Shown here: in pieces, positions 26,157 through 35,636 of the stretch
Numbering within the stretch: the first letter of the stretch is position 1
Layout: the number at the start of each line of letters is the position of its first letter
Origin: Bartonella sp. HY328
GTDB lineage: Bacteria > Pseudomonadota > Alphaproteobacteria > Rhizobiales > Rhizobiaceae
Assembly: GCF_025449335.1 (NCBI RefSeq)
Contig: NZ_CP104883.1
Span: forward strand, 3,130,891 to 3,194,890
Length of the DNA stretch: 64,000 bases
Direction: 5' to 3'
Translations under genes and position numbers: made by a program
The notes under the pieces: model-generated
The model's database searches: none
Seen by the model: the letters and a program-made list of their open reading frames with translations, nothing else
Told to the model about the DNA's origin: nothing

Positions 26157-27140
26157 ATGAACATTATTCGGACCGCCATGCTTTTAGCATTCATGACGGC
26201 CCTTTTCATGGGTGTAGGTTATATTATCGGTGGCCCAAGGGGCATGATGATTGCCTTTGTGATTGCGGCTGGCCTAAACCTGTTTTCCTACTGGAATTCA
26301 GATAAAATGGTGTTGCGCATGTATGGTGCCCGTGAGGTTGATGCCCGCTCAAACTCTGAATATTACAATATTGTCACCGATTTAGCTCGTAAAGCTGGCC
26401 TGCCACAACCACGCGTTTATATTATGGAAAATCCGCAACCCAATGCTTTTGCAACGGGTAGAAATCCACAAAATGCGGCAGTTGCAGCGACAACTGGACT
26501 GTTAAACAGCTTAACACCAGAAGAAATTGCTGGCGTCATGGCGCATGAGCTTGCCCATGTGCAAAATCGTGATACTTTAACCATGACAATTACCGCAACT
26601 ATTGCCGGTGCTATTTCAATGCTCGCCAATTTTGCCTTTATTTTTGGTGGCAATCGCGATTCCAATGGCAATTCTACCAATCCACTTGGTATGATTGGTA
26701 CGATTATTGTTATGTTTGTTGCGCCTTTTGCGGCAATGCTCGTACAAATGGCAATTAGCCGTACCCGTGAATATGCGGCTGACAGACGCGGCGCTGAAAT
26801 TTGTGGCAATCCTTTATGGCTTGCATCAGCTTTAAACAAAATTGCTCGCGGCGCCCATGAAGTAGTCAATGACGAAGCCGAACATAATCCAGCAACCGCC
26901 CATATGTTTATTATCAACCCATTATCAGGTCGTGGAACAGATAATCTCTTCTCAACTCACCCTAATACTGAAAATCGTATTGCAAAATTGCGTGAAATGG
27001 CTCAAGAGATGGGAGCACAGTCAAACAGCACCTTCGACATGCGCAGCAATAGCCCGAGGCAAACCATGCGCAAAACTGTTGAGCGGCCAAGCTGGATGAA
27101 AGTCAAAAAAGATAATAAGCCAAGAGGTCCATGGTCTTGA
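26157..27140 (+). CDS. htpX: Zinc metalloprotease HtpX
   Basis: A 327-residue inner-membrane M48 protease that degrades damaged membrane proteins. Two N-terminal helices (residues about 5-50), catalytic zinc motif HELAHVQNRDTL, two further helices after it, and the third ligand region REYAADRRGAE are visible. ATG 26157 lies 9 nt after GGAG; in-frame TTG codons just upstream are less likely. The C-terminus is Arg/Lys-rich. It overlaps rsmB by 10 bp, an arrangement common in this order. Confidence 0.95.
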   Translation: MNIIRTAMLLAFMTALFMGVGYIIGGPRGMMIAFVIAAGLNLFSYWNSDKMVLRMYGAREVDARSNSEYYNIVTDLARKAGLPQPRVYIMENPQPNAFATGRNPQNAAVAATTGLLNSLTPEEIAGVMAHELAHVQNRDTLTMTITATIAGAISMLANFAFIFGGNRDSNGNSTNPLGMIGTIIVMFVAPFAAMLVQMAISRTREYAADRRGAEICGNPLWLASALNKIARGAHEVVNDEAEHNPATAHMFIINPLSGRGTDNLFSTHPNTENRIAKLREMAQEMGAQSNSTFDMRSNSPRQTMRKTVERPSWMKVKKDNKPRGPWS

Positions 27141-28564
27141 ATAACGCCAAAGCGCAAAAAAACAATAATCAAAAACCTAAACGCGATAATAGTAAATCGG
27201 ATCGCCAGCCCAAAGTGGCTGGCATCGCTGTTCGGCAAGCAGCTTTGCGTATGCTTGGTGCAGTGATTGACAAGGCAACCTCGCTTGATGGCTTAACCGA
27301 TAATGAGCATGGCCACCCACAATATTTAGCGCTTGATATGCGTGACCGCTCTTTGGTACGAGCAATTTTGGGAGCCGCTTTAAGAAATCGCGGTGCCATT
27401 GATAATGCGATTGACCAATTTGTCGATAGGCCATTGCCGCAAAATGCCAGTGCGTTAAAGCATCTTATCCATATTAGTGCGGCGCAAATTCTTTATCTTG
27501 ATGTACCAGATCATGCGACAATTAATCTTGCCGTAACAATTGCCAAATTTGATCCGCGCCTTACCCGTTTTTCTGGCCTAGTAAACGCTATTTTACGCCG
27601 CTTTACCCGCGAAAAAGATGCGATTTTACAACAAGATGATGTTCTATCCAATGTGCCTTTATGGTTTGCACAAATGCTTGAGCGCGATTACGGCAAGGAA
27701 AAAGCCCAAGAAATCATTAAGGCACAAGCTTATGAGCCGCCTTTAGACATCACAGCAAGCGGTGATGTTAACGCAATAGCACAAGAGCTTGGCGGTGAAG
27801 TACTGCCTTTTCAATCTATCCGAATTGCTGAGGTTGATTGCTCCATTCCAGAATTACCGGGCTTTGCCGAAGGTAAATGGTGGGTACAAGATGTTGCAGC
27901 AAGCCTCCCTGCCCGCTTAATGAAGGCAGGCAAAGGGCAAAATATTGCCGATTTATGTGCCGCCCCTGGTGGTAAAACCGCGCAGCTTGCCAATACGGGT
28001 GCCAATGTCACGGCGGTTGATGCATCTAAAAACCGGATGAAACGGCTCATTGCCAATATGGCGCGTTTAAACCTCAATGTTGCCACTTATAATGGCGAAT
28101 TACAAGATTTCAAACCAGAACAGCCTTTTGATGCCCTATTGCTTGATGCGCCCTGCTCATCAACTGGTACGATTCGCCGCCATCCAGATGTTTTGTGGAC
28201 AAAATCGCTTGATGAAATCGGACGACTTGCAGATTTACAATTGCAGCTGTTGGAAAAAAGCATCGATCTGGTTAAAATTGGCGGCACGATATTATTCTCC
28301 AACTGTTCTTTAAGCAAAAGAGAAGGCGAAAGACTGGTTGCTAAATTTTTAAAAAACCGCACTAATGTCGCGCTTGTTCCCTTCACAGTTGAAGAACTTT
28401 GCCAAAGTTTTGATAATATGTCCGATGCAGCTAAAAATATTTATGCAGATATTTTAACCGATGAAGGATACTTGCGCACGACGCCAGCCGATTTACCCAA
28501 TGAAAATCCAAAATTAAGCGGCATGGACGGATTTTTTGCCGCCCGTTTCAAGCGTTTAAGTTAA
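27131..28564 (+). CDS. rsmB: 16S rRNA (cytosine-967-C5)-methyltransferase
   Basis: A 477-residue RsmB/NOL1/Fmu-family SAM methyltransferase. An N-terminal NusB-like RNA-binding domain (about residues 30-170) is followed by the SAM-binding LCAAPGGKTAQLA, the catalytic LDAPCSSTGTIRRHPD and the second conserved Cys in LFSNCSLSKREGE. The target base is assigned from the NusB-plus-methyltransferase architecture. The start overlaps the end of htpX, so translation is probably coupled. Confidence 0.92.
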   Translation: MVLNNAKAQKNNNQKPKRDNSKSDRQPKVAGIAVRQAALRMLGAVIDKATSLDGLTDNEHGHPQYLALDMRDRSLVRAILGAALRNRGAIDNAIDQFVDRPLPQNASALKHLIHISAAQILYLDVPDHATINLAVTIAKFDPRLTRFSGLVNAILRRFTREKDAILQQDDVLSNVPLWFAQMLERDYGKEKAQEIIKAQAYEPPLDITASGDVNAIAQELGGEVLPFQSIRIAEVDCSIPELPGFAEGKWWVQDVAASLPARLMKAGKGQNIADLCAAPGGKTAQLANTGANVTAVDASKNRMKRLIANMARLNLNVATYNGELQDFKPEQPFDALLLDAPCSSTGTIRRHPDVLWTKSLDEIGRLADLQLQLLEKSIDLVKIGGTILFSNCSLSKREGERLVAKFLKNRTNVALVPFTVEELCQSFDNMSDAAKNIYADILTDEGYLRTTPADLPNENPKLSGMDGFFAARFKRLS

Positions 28565-28589
28565 AGATAAAAGCTAAAAATTTGATTTT

Positions 28590-28632
28590 AGAGCGCTTTA
28601 TCTTTTATGTAAGCACAAGCGCTCTCATTTTT
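28590..28632 (+). terminator. Terminator after rsmB
   Basis: AGAGCGCTT (28590-28598) pairs perfectly with AAGCGCTCT (28617-28625), followed by a T-rich run. The loop is 18 nt, longer than usual. Confidence 0.6.
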
Positions 28633-28686
28633 CTTTAACATATTGTAAACGCAAAAAGATTTCATTTTTGCACTTAACGAGCTTTC

Positions 28687-29373
28687 TTACAGGCTAATTA
28701 TATATCTGTGTAAAAAAAATAGAATATAAACAATAAACAATATACCAATTATGATGGAAATATATTTTTTTCGAAATTTTTCATCAATAATTTTAGTCAT
28801 AAAAATTAAGATAATTGCAACAAAGGCCTTAATCATAATAGAGCTGAGACTACCAGATAACAAATTCATTGTATCTTCTAAACGTTCTTCAAACGAATAT
28901 TTTTCATAAGAATATTGCAAATACTGTTGATTTATAATCATACTGTAAACATTTAATATTCCAAACATTATACCATATAAAAAAACATTTTTACTATCGA
29001 TCTTTTTATTATCAATCTTTGGTTCATTGTTTTTTATTTTACAAAAAGCATATCGAAAGCATAAAAAGGCAGCGAATAAACAAATTGCACTAATTAATAG
29101 AATAAAAACAAGACTGTTTTTATCAACCATCATCACTAAATCATAAAAGATAGTTCTAATCGAAAGTAGAATAACCAAATTGGTGGTAAAGTATCCCAAG
29201 ACAAATATACTAAGACGATAGATATCAAAACGAACCAATATAAAAATCATAGCGAAGAAAAGCGGGCTAAAAAACATTGCTGTTAATGCCCCTTCTTGAT
29301 GAATAATAATATTCATCCATTGAATAATATTTTTAACAAGCAGATAAATTGGAGACTGAGTAAAATATTCCAT
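28687..29373 (-). CDS. Hypothetical multi-pass membrane protein, AT-rich
   Basis: A 228-residue protein with six or so strongly hydrophobic segments (for example MFFSPLFFAMIFILV, LSIFVLGYFTTNLVILL, LVFILLISAICLFAAFLCF and YISIIIGILFIVYILFFL). A charged loop rich in Lys, Asn and Asp (about residues 110-130) and another around SYEKYSFEERLED separate them. I recognise no family motif. Base composition is much more AT-rich than its neighbours, with many Ile, Phe and Asn codons, suggesting recent acquisition or weak constraint. It stands alone between rsmB and acs, with its own spacer on both sides. Confidence 0.55.
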   Translation of the reverse strand: MEYFTQSPIYLLVKNIIQWMNIIIHQEGALTAMFFSPLFFAMIFILVRFDIYRLSIFVLGYFTTNLVILLSIRTIFYDLVMMVDKNSLVFILLISAICLFAAFLCFRYAFCKIKNNEPKIDNKKIDSKNVFLYGIMFGILNVYSMIINQQYLQYSYEKYSFEERLEDTMNLLSGSLSSIMIKAFVAIILIFMTKIIDEKFRKKYISIIIGILFIVYILFFLHRYIISL

Positions 29374-29450
29374 TATCGATTTCTACTTTTCTAATGATGA
29401 TAGATGTGATTTAACGCAAAATAGTCTAAAAAATTGAAATTTTGCAATAA

Positions 29451-29488
29451 AAAAATGCCAATCCTTGCTTAAGGAATTGGCATTTTTT
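29451..29488 (-). terminator. Terminator downstream of acs
   Basis: AAAAATGCCAAT followed by CCTT (29451-29466) pairs with AAGGAATTGGCATTTTT (29471-29487) with one bulged base. Read on the minus strand it sits about 20 bp after the acs stop and ends in a T-tract; it could act in both directions. Confidence 0.8.
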
Positions 29489-29509
29489 AGTTTAAACTAT
29501 TGTTAGAAA

Positions 29510-31459
29510 CTAGCCGATTATTTTACGCCCTGCAATCAAATCATCAACTACGCCGGGATCTGCGAGAGTTGACGTATCGCCAAGATTGTCAAATTCATTC
29601 TCAGCAATCTTGCGCAAGATACGCCGCATAATTTTACCTGAACGGGTTTTGGGCAAACCGGGTGCAAACTGGATTTTATCGGGTGTTGCAATTGGCCCAA
29701 TATCTTTGCGCACATGCTGGATAAGCTCTTGGCGTAGCGCATCGGTTGGCTCAATACCCTCCATCAAGGACACATAGCAATAAATGCCTTGGCCTTTGAT
29801 AGCATGGGGGAAACCAACAACTGCTGCTTCTGCCACCGAGTGATCTGAAACCAGTGCCGACTCCACCTCTGCGGTACCAAGGCGGTGACCAGACACGTTA
29901 AGCACATCATCCACACGGCCAGTTAGCCAATAATAGCCATCTGCATCGCGCCGACAGCCATCGCCCGAAAAATATTTTCCTTTATAGGTGGAAAAATAGG
30001 TTTCGACAAAACGCTCATGATCTTTATAAATGCTACGCATTTGTCCCGGCCAAGAATCGGAGATACAAAGATTACCTTCACCCGCCCCCTCAAGAACATT
30101 GCCTTCCGCGTCAACAATATCAAGCTTCACGCCAAAGAACGGCTTGGTTGCTGAACCGGGTTTAAGGTCGGTTGCCCCCGGTAATGGCGTAATCATATGG
30201 CCACCAGTTTCTGTTTGCCACCACGTGTCAATTACCGGACAACGACCATCACCAACCACATTATAATACCATTCCCAAACTTCTGGATTGATTGGCTCGC
30301 CGACAGTACCAAGAATACGCAGGCTTGTCCGCCGTGAACGGGTAACAAACTCATCCCCTGCCCCCATTAGCGAGCGAATTGCCGTTGGCGCCGTATAAAA
30401 AATATTGACCTTATGCTTATCCACCACTTCCCAAAAACGAGCATTATCCGGAAAATTGGGAACACCTTCAAACATTAAGGTTGTGGCACCGTTACATAAT
30501 GGCCCATAAACAAGATAAGAGTGCCCCGTAATCCAACCAGCGTCAGCGGTACACCAGTAAACTTCATTCGGGTGATAATCAAAAACATATTCATGGGTCA
30601 TAGAGGCATAAACAAGATAACCACCAGTGGTATGCAACACACCTTTTGGCTTACCAGTTGAGCCTGATGTATAAAGAATGAATAATGGATCTTCCGCCTT
30701 CATCTTAGCTGGCGGACAATCACCCTTCACATCAACCATTTCTTCGTGATACCAGATATCGCGGCCTGGCGCCCAACCAATTTTACCACCGGTTCGGCGT
30801 ACCACTAACACTTGATTGACAATGGTATATTGGCGTGCAGCAATATCAATAGCCAGATCAACATTTTCTTTCAAATGAATTGGCTTACCACCGCGTACAC
30901 CCTGATCTGCTGTAATTACAAATGTAGATTCACAATCCACCAAACGGCCAGCCAAAGCTTCTGGCGAGAAACCAGCAAATACGACTGAGTGAATCGCACC
31001 AATACGCGCGCAAGCCAGCATCGCATAGGCAAGCTCTGGAATCATCGGCAAATATATGGTAACGCGATCGCCTTTTTTAACGCCACGCTTTTTCAATACA
31101 TTGGCAAAGCGGCAAACATTGTCATAAAGTTCGCGATAGGTGATTTTTTTATCAATATAGGGATTGTCCCCTTCCCAAATAATTGCCACTTGATCAGCTC
31201 GGCTTTTTAAATGACGATCAATACAATTATAGCTGACATTGGTAACACCATCTTCATACCATTTAATCGATACACGACCTTTAAAACTGGTATTTTTAAC
31301 TTTAGTGAATGGCTTATACCAATCTATCCTGCGACCATGGCGTGACCAGAATGTATCTGGATCTTTGATACTCTCGTCATACCATTTGGTATAAGTATCC
31401 GCATCAAGCAAAGTATTTTTCTTTATGCTTGAAGGCACGGGATAAACTTTATCGGTCAT
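29510..31459 (-). CDS. acs: Acetyl-CoA synthetase
   Basis: A 649-residue AMP-forming ligase: acetate + ATP + CoA to acetyl-CoA. Motifs are the P-loop LYTSGSTGKPKGVLHTTGG, the acetyl-pocket VYWCTADAGWITGHSY, the DTWWQTETGG adenylate motif, the hinge GRVDDVLNVSGHRLGTAE, and PKTRSGKIMRR with the catalytic, acetylation-regulated Lys. ATG 31459 has GGAGGAAAAT before it; an in-frame start at 31513 lacks this. It is a single-gene unit with a terminator downstream. It would activate acetate, including any from acetaldehyde metabolism. Confidence 0.96.
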   Translation of the reverse strand: MTDKVYPVPSSIKKNTLLDADTYTKWYDESIKDPDTFWSRHGRRIDWYKPFTKVKNTSFKGRVSIKWYEDGVTNVSYNCIDRHLKSRADQVAIIWEGDNPYIDKKITYRELYDNVCRFANVLKKRGVKKGDRVTIYLPMIPELAYAMLACARIGAIHSVVFAGFSPEALAGRLVDCESTFVITADQGVRGGKPIHLKENVDLAIDIAARQYTIVNQVLVVRRTGGKIGWAPGRDIWYHEEMVDVKGDCPPAKMKAEDPLFILYTSGSTGKPKGVLHTTGGYLVYASMTHEYVFDYHPNEVYWCTADAGWITGHSYLVYGPLCNGATTLMFEGVPNFPDNARFWEVVDKHKVNIFYTAPTAIRSLMGAGDEFVTRSRRTSLRILGTVGEPINPEVWEWYYNVVGDGRCPVIDTWWQTETGGHMITPLPGATDLKPGSATKPFFGVKLDIVDAEGNVLEGAGEGNLCISDSWPGQMRSIYKDHERFVETYFSTYKGKYFSGDGCRRDADGYYWLTGRVDDVLNVSGHRLGTAEVESALVSDHSVAEAAVVGFPHAIKGQGIYCYVSLMEGIEPTDALRQELIQHVRKDIGPIATPDKIQFAPGLPKTRSGKIMRRILRKIAENEFDNLGDTSTLADPGVVDDLIAGRKIIG

Positions 31460-31883
31460 ATTTTCCTCCAAAATGCGCTTGCCACAAATATGCAAGGTGC
31501 AATCCTCATGCATCTTACAAATGACAATCCTCCAACGCGAAATCTCTAACTGGTCCTCCTACAAACCGTTTTATTAGAGTTCCTTTAAACCATAACTGCT
31601 TTTTTTATAAAAAAGAAGAACTAATTTAATTTTTGTATTTTTTTGAGATTTTAGCCAATTTTTTAAAGCCAACAAATATCAATTTTTAGATTTAAGTAAT
31701 TAATAATAAATAACATTTAAAAACTACAGGGAAATTATTCTATTAATAATTTTACATTTTTTTTCAATGAAAATAATATCTTTTTTAAAATTAAAATTAA
31801 TAACAAACTTATATTATCATCAATAATAGTAAGTTTTGATGCAAATTATATCTCGCCATAATCGCTCGAACTGATGATCGCAA
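31460..31883. other. Intergenic region between lpxK and acs
   Basis: About 420 bp of extremely AT-rich DNA carrying the acs promoter and the 3' end of the lpxK unit. I see no further gene, convincing terminator hairpin or recognisable operator. Confidence 0.5.
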
Positions 31884-32888
31884 TTAGTGGATTTTAAAAC
31901 TTTTAATCGTTTCAACCAATAAATTTTGACCATAATCGGTTTGGTTAAAAACCACTTCAACATCAACAATAATCAAATTTTCTAAGTTTACAGAAAAATC
32001 TTGATCTTTTAAACGCACATAATCTTTAGCGGTGGTAACCAGCATAAGATCTTTGGTCTTTGCCTCAACAGCAATATTTTTCACTTCGCTAGCGTTAAAA
32101 AAATGATGGTCAGCAAAAATACGCTTTTCAACAATAATGCCGCCAAGCTCATTTACACTTTCAAAAAATTTGTCCGGATTACCAATTCCGGCAAAGGCTA
32201 ACAATTTTTTATCCTTTAAATCGACACTGCTTGTTGGTTGTAATTTAGCATGAGTTATCTGCCCATCATCTATTGGTAAAAAAACAGTTTTATCAAATTG
32301 CGCTGCTCTATTGCCGATAATAAGAATTTTATCGGTAAATGCCAATTGCGTTGCAAGCGGCGCACGTAAGGGGCCGGAGGGAAAAACAGCGCCATTGCCA
32401 ATGCCGCGCAATGCATCAACCACCAATAGGCTTATATTAGGCAATAATTTACGGCTTTGAAAACCATCATCCATTAAAATGATATCACAGCCTTGTTCTA
32501 CCAAAATTTGTGCCGCAAGGAAGCGATCTTGACAAACCGCAACAAGAGCATGACGCGCTAATAATAAGGGCTCATCGCCGACCTTTGTTGCGTGATCTTT
32601 ATCAATATCAACAATATGGACATTTTGTACCGAACCGCCATGGCCGCGCGTCACAATGCCCGGTTTTAGCCCCATAGTTTTTGCCGTCTTTGCAAGGCTT
32701 ATCGCTACGGGTGTTTTACCAGCTCCGCCAAGAGTAAAATTGCCAATACATAAAACCGGCACATCAACCTTTGGCGCGGAATGATTTTGCATTTTTCTAG
32801 CCGCAAAATAACCATAGACCCAAGCAAAGGGGCTTAGTAAAAAGCTTGAAAGGCTGTTATTCTGCCACCAGAATTTTGGTGCCTGCAC
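31884..32888 (-). CDS. lpxK: Tetraacyldisaccharide 4'-kinase
   Basis: A 334-residue inner-membrane kinase that phosphorylates the 4' position of the lipid A disaccharide precursor. The N-terminal amphipathic/hydrophobic part (SSFLLSPFAWVYGYFAARKM) precedes the P-loop GNFTLGGAGKTPVAISLAK; further family segments are VTRGHGG, VGDEPLLLAR, DIILMDDGFQSRKL and FADHHFF. The start is GTG 32888, 4 nt after the waaA stop, with GGGATT upstream. It is last gene of a DUF374-waaA-lpxK operon for lipid A and core assembly. Confidence 0.93.
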   Translation of the reverse strand: MQAPKFWWQNNSLSSFLLSPFAWVYGYFAARKMQNHSAPKVDVPVLCIGNFTLGGAGKTPVAISLAKTAKTMGLKPGIVTRGHGGSVQNVHIVDIDKDHATKVGDEPLLLARHALVAVCQDRFLAAQILVEQGCDIILMDDGFQSRKLLPNISLLVVDALRGIGNGAVFPSGPLRAPLATQLAFTDKILIIGNRAAQFDKTVFLPIDDGQITHAKLQPTSSVDLKDKKLLAFAGIGNPDKFFESVNELGGIIVEKRIFADHHFFNASEVKNIAVEAKTKDLMLVTTAKDYVRLKDQDFSVNLENLIIVDVEVVFNQTDYGQNLLVETIKSFKIH

Positions 32889-32892
32889 TTTT

Positions 32893-34221
32893 TTAATCCC
32901 GCTTATTCAACATATTATCAGCTTGGCTTAATTGCGCAGCAAGAGTTAGCGGTTGTAAAAATTTTTCCAATACTTCAAAACAACGCTCTCTTGCCCCGCT
33001 TAATTGCGTAATGGTTTGGCGGCCAGATTCAATCATCCGCTCACGCACATCAGGCCGTTCCAATAAATGATGAACATAACCTGCAAGCATAGTCGCGTCA
33101 TCAACCAATTGCACCGCCTCATTTTTCATCAATGCCTGATAGGTTTCCTTAAAATTTTGGATATTCGGTCCACTTAATATAGCTGCACCGCTCATGGCAG
33201 GTTCGATAGGGTTATGCCCTCCCTCTCCTGCCAAGGATTTGCCAACAAAAGCAATTTGGGTAAGGCGCAAATAAAGTCCCATATCACCCACCGTATCACC
33301 TAACAAAATATCCGTCTCATTTGTTGGCATTTGGTCATAGGCTTTACTGGCAAAGGTCAAACCAATATCGTCGAAATGGCGGGCAATTTCCGGCGCTCTT
33401 TCAACATGGCGCGGCACAATAATTGTCAAAAGCCCAGGATGTTTTTTCAATAGCTTTTTATGCACTTCGGCCGCCATTGCCTCCTCCCCCTCATGGGTTG
33501 AGATAGCTGCCCAAACGGGGCGCAAGCCAATGGCCTTTTTGTAGCGTTTAATTTCGGCAGGTTTACCCGGCAAAATAACATCGGCCTTTAAATTGCCCGA
33601 TACCGATACACGCGCCGCGCCAAGATCACGGAAATATCGTGCATCATCGTCGGTTTGGCAGACCACAGCATCAAATTTTGAAAAAATTTCATAAGCAACG
33701 CGTGAGCGCTTTTTCCAAGATTTATAAGAACGCTCAGATAAATGGGCATTAAGCATGATTTGCGGAATTTTTCGTTTAGCAAGCTCAAAAATACGCACTG
33801 GCCAAATTTCAGATTCGCAAACAATGGAAATATCAGGCTTCCAATAGTCTAAAAACCGCCGTGTACAAGAGACAATGTCAAGTGGTGCATATTGATGAAT
33901 CACCCTATCGGCAAAGCGCTCATCGGCCAGTTTTGCCGATGCAACTGTTCCCGTCGTCAATAATATATTGATTTTCATCAATAATATACGTTCTACAATT
34001 GGAATAAGCGCCATTGTTTCGCCAACGCTTGCCGAATGCAACCAGATTAATGGCCCCAATGGGCGTGGTTGTGTCGCTTTGCCAAGCCGCTCGCGCTTAC
34101 GCTTTAGCTCTTCCTTGCCACGAGCTGCGCGCATTGACAGATAAAAAGGCGCAAAAGGGCGAAAGCTTGAGCCAAGGCCCCGATAAAATGATAATGCCAG
34201 TCTTGCTCTTAAATTACGCAT
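32893..34221 (-). CDS. waaA: 3-deoxy-D-manno-octulosonic acid (Kdo) transferase
   Basis: A 442-residue GT30 glycosyltransferase adding Kdo to lipid IVA. The N-terminal region contains RGKEELKRKRERLG and the conserved IWLHSASVGE with catalytic Glu, then LLTTGTVASAKL, ESEIWPVRIFEL, NAHLSERSYKSWKK, VSGNLKAD, STHEGEE and AGEGGHNPIEPA near the C-terminus. ATG 34221 follows the upstream TGA by one base and fits the family; an ATG at 34263 inside the previous gene is less likely. Whether it adds one or two Kdo residues cannot be told. Confidence 0.93.
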   Translation of the reverse strand: MRNLRARLALSFYRGLGSSFRPFAPFYLSMRAARGKEELKRKRERLGKATQPRPLGPLIWLHSASVGETMALIPIVERILLMKINILLTTGTVASAKLADERFADRVIHQYAPLDIVSCTRRFLDYWKPDISIVCESEIWPVRIFELAKRKIPQIMLNAHLSERSYKSWKKRSRVAYEIFSKFDAVVCQTDDDARYFRDLGAARVSVSGNLKADVILPGKPAEIKRYKKAIGLRPVWAAISTHEGEEAMAAEVHKKLLKKHPGLLTIIVPRHVERAPEIARHFDDIGLTFASKAYDQMPTNETDILLGDTVGDMGLYLRLTQIAFVGKSLAGEGGHNPIEPAMSGAAILSGPNIQNFKETYQALMKNEAVQLVDDATMLAGYVHHLLERPDVRERMIESGRQTITQLSGARERCFEVLEKFLQPLTLAAQLSQADNMLNKRD

Positions 34222-34222
34222 A

Positions 34223-34981
34223 TCAGCCCCGCTTTTTGTGGTGAAGCTTATCATAAGCCTCAACAGTTAAGCGGTTCATAATTTCTGTAAGTTCCTGTCG
34301 TTTTTTTTCCAATAAATCATCATCGGCATCCTCTGGTACAAAAACAGCGTCACCCATAAGAAAAATAGATCGACCAAACGGCAATGGTATGGCGGTTTTA
34401 TCCCAAGTTTTCTCCAATATTTTTTCTCGCGAAAAAGCATAAATATAAGGAACAATTGGGCGTCCAGATAATTTAGCCAAAAGAATAATACCTTTGCCAG
34501 CTTCACGCGCCGTACCATGAGCAATATCGGCAATCATTGCGGTTGTTTTGCCAGCGCGCAAAGACTTATTTAAGGTAATGAGCGCACGCGCACCGCCGCG
34601 CTCTGCCTTTTGCTTGTCACCGCGCCCACCCGAACCGCGTACAGTTTCAAGTCCTAAAACTTCACTTACCCGTGCATTAAGTTCTGCATCAGCCGAACGA
34701 GAAAACATTGCAATGATTGCTTCACCCTTGGGGCGTAAAAATGGCCCCATAATATGGCGACCATGCCAAAAAGTAATAATAAAAGGATTATACTTTTCAT
34801 GGGCTTTTTTAGGATCATCTGATCCTTTTAACAATGGATTTGTCCAATAAACCAGCCGCAAATAGGTTGCCATGAAATGCACCAGCAGCGATTTAAAAAA
34901 TTTTGAATCCTTTAAAGGCTGCCGAATTTTACGCCATAAACGTTTTGAAAAGGGGTCTTTAGAGGGTTGGTTATTATCCAT
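34223..34981 (-). CDS. DUF374 lysophospholipid acyltransferase-family protein
   Basis: A 252-residue protein of the DUF374/LPLAT-like group. Visible features are a hydrophobic N-terminal segment (LLVHFMATYLRLVYWT), the catalytic-type FITFWHGRHIMGPFL, SRSADAELNARV, RGSGGRGDKQK and the GIILLAKLSGRPIVPYIYAF stretch. The canonical DGPRGP motif is replaced by DIAHGTAREAG. First gene of the lipid A block with waaA and lpxK, which points to envelope lipid acylation; the actual acceptor is not known. The ATG at 34981 is used; no better internal start is apparent. Confidence 0.8.
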   Translation of the reverse strand: MDNNQPSKDPFSKRLWRKIRQPLKDSKFFKSLLVHFMATYLRLVYWTNPLLKGSDDPKKAHEKYNPFIITFWHGRHIMGPFLRPKGEAIIAMFSRSADAELNARVSEVLGLETVRGSGGRGDKQKAERGGARALITLNKSLRAGKTTAMIADIAHGTAREAGKGIILLAKLSGRPIVPYIYAFSREKILEKTWDKTAIPLPFGRSIFLMGDAVFVPEDADDDLLEKKRQELTEIMNRLTVEAYDKLHHKKRG

Positions 34982-35636
34982 ATTACAATCTTAATCTTAT
35001 TCCATTTGTTAATGGCCTAGTTCAACAACACACTAGGCTATCAATCGATTCGATGTTTTGGCGCGCATTCTTGTAAATGAGAATCGCAAAAGCCATGCTT
35101 TTTTACTGTGATGCATCATCAAATGCAAAATTTGTATCAATTTTTTGTAAAAAATTTGTTTTTAATAAAATAGAACGCTTTTGTCTTTACGCGATTAAAC
35201 ATGGATTGTCATCCAGCAGTTACCAATACAAAATAATTTAACAATCCTATTGTTAAAATTCAATAGATCTCTATTTGCAGTATCTCAAACATATAATCTC
35301 AGCTCTAAGCATTGGTATGAATAAAATTTTGCAATTATGACAAATAATTCACGAGCAAAATTTTAAAAAATATGTTTAAACGCAATTAGGCTAAACTAGG
35401 GCTTCTTTGACTTAGCTTAAAATAAAACCGCTTTAATAATAAAACAATTGAACAACAATCAAATATTTAGATTTTTAAAAAAATATTGTTGCTCAAACAA
35501 TTGCATCGCTAAAAATTATGATGTTTAACCGCCATTCATATCAAACATGCTATTTTATAGTCAAAATTTAAAGTAATCGCCGAAAAGCGCAAGAAAAATA
35601 GTCCAGCAGGGCCAACAGGTAGGAAACCTTTATAAT
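34982..35636. other. Divergent intergenic region between lipid A and efflux operons
   Basis: About 650 bp of AT-rich DNA that must contain promoters for both divergent operons. A TTGACT hexamer near 35407 followed by AT-rich sequence is a possible -35 element for the efflux operon, at low confidence. No genes, RNAs or strong palindromes are seen. Confidence 0.4.
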
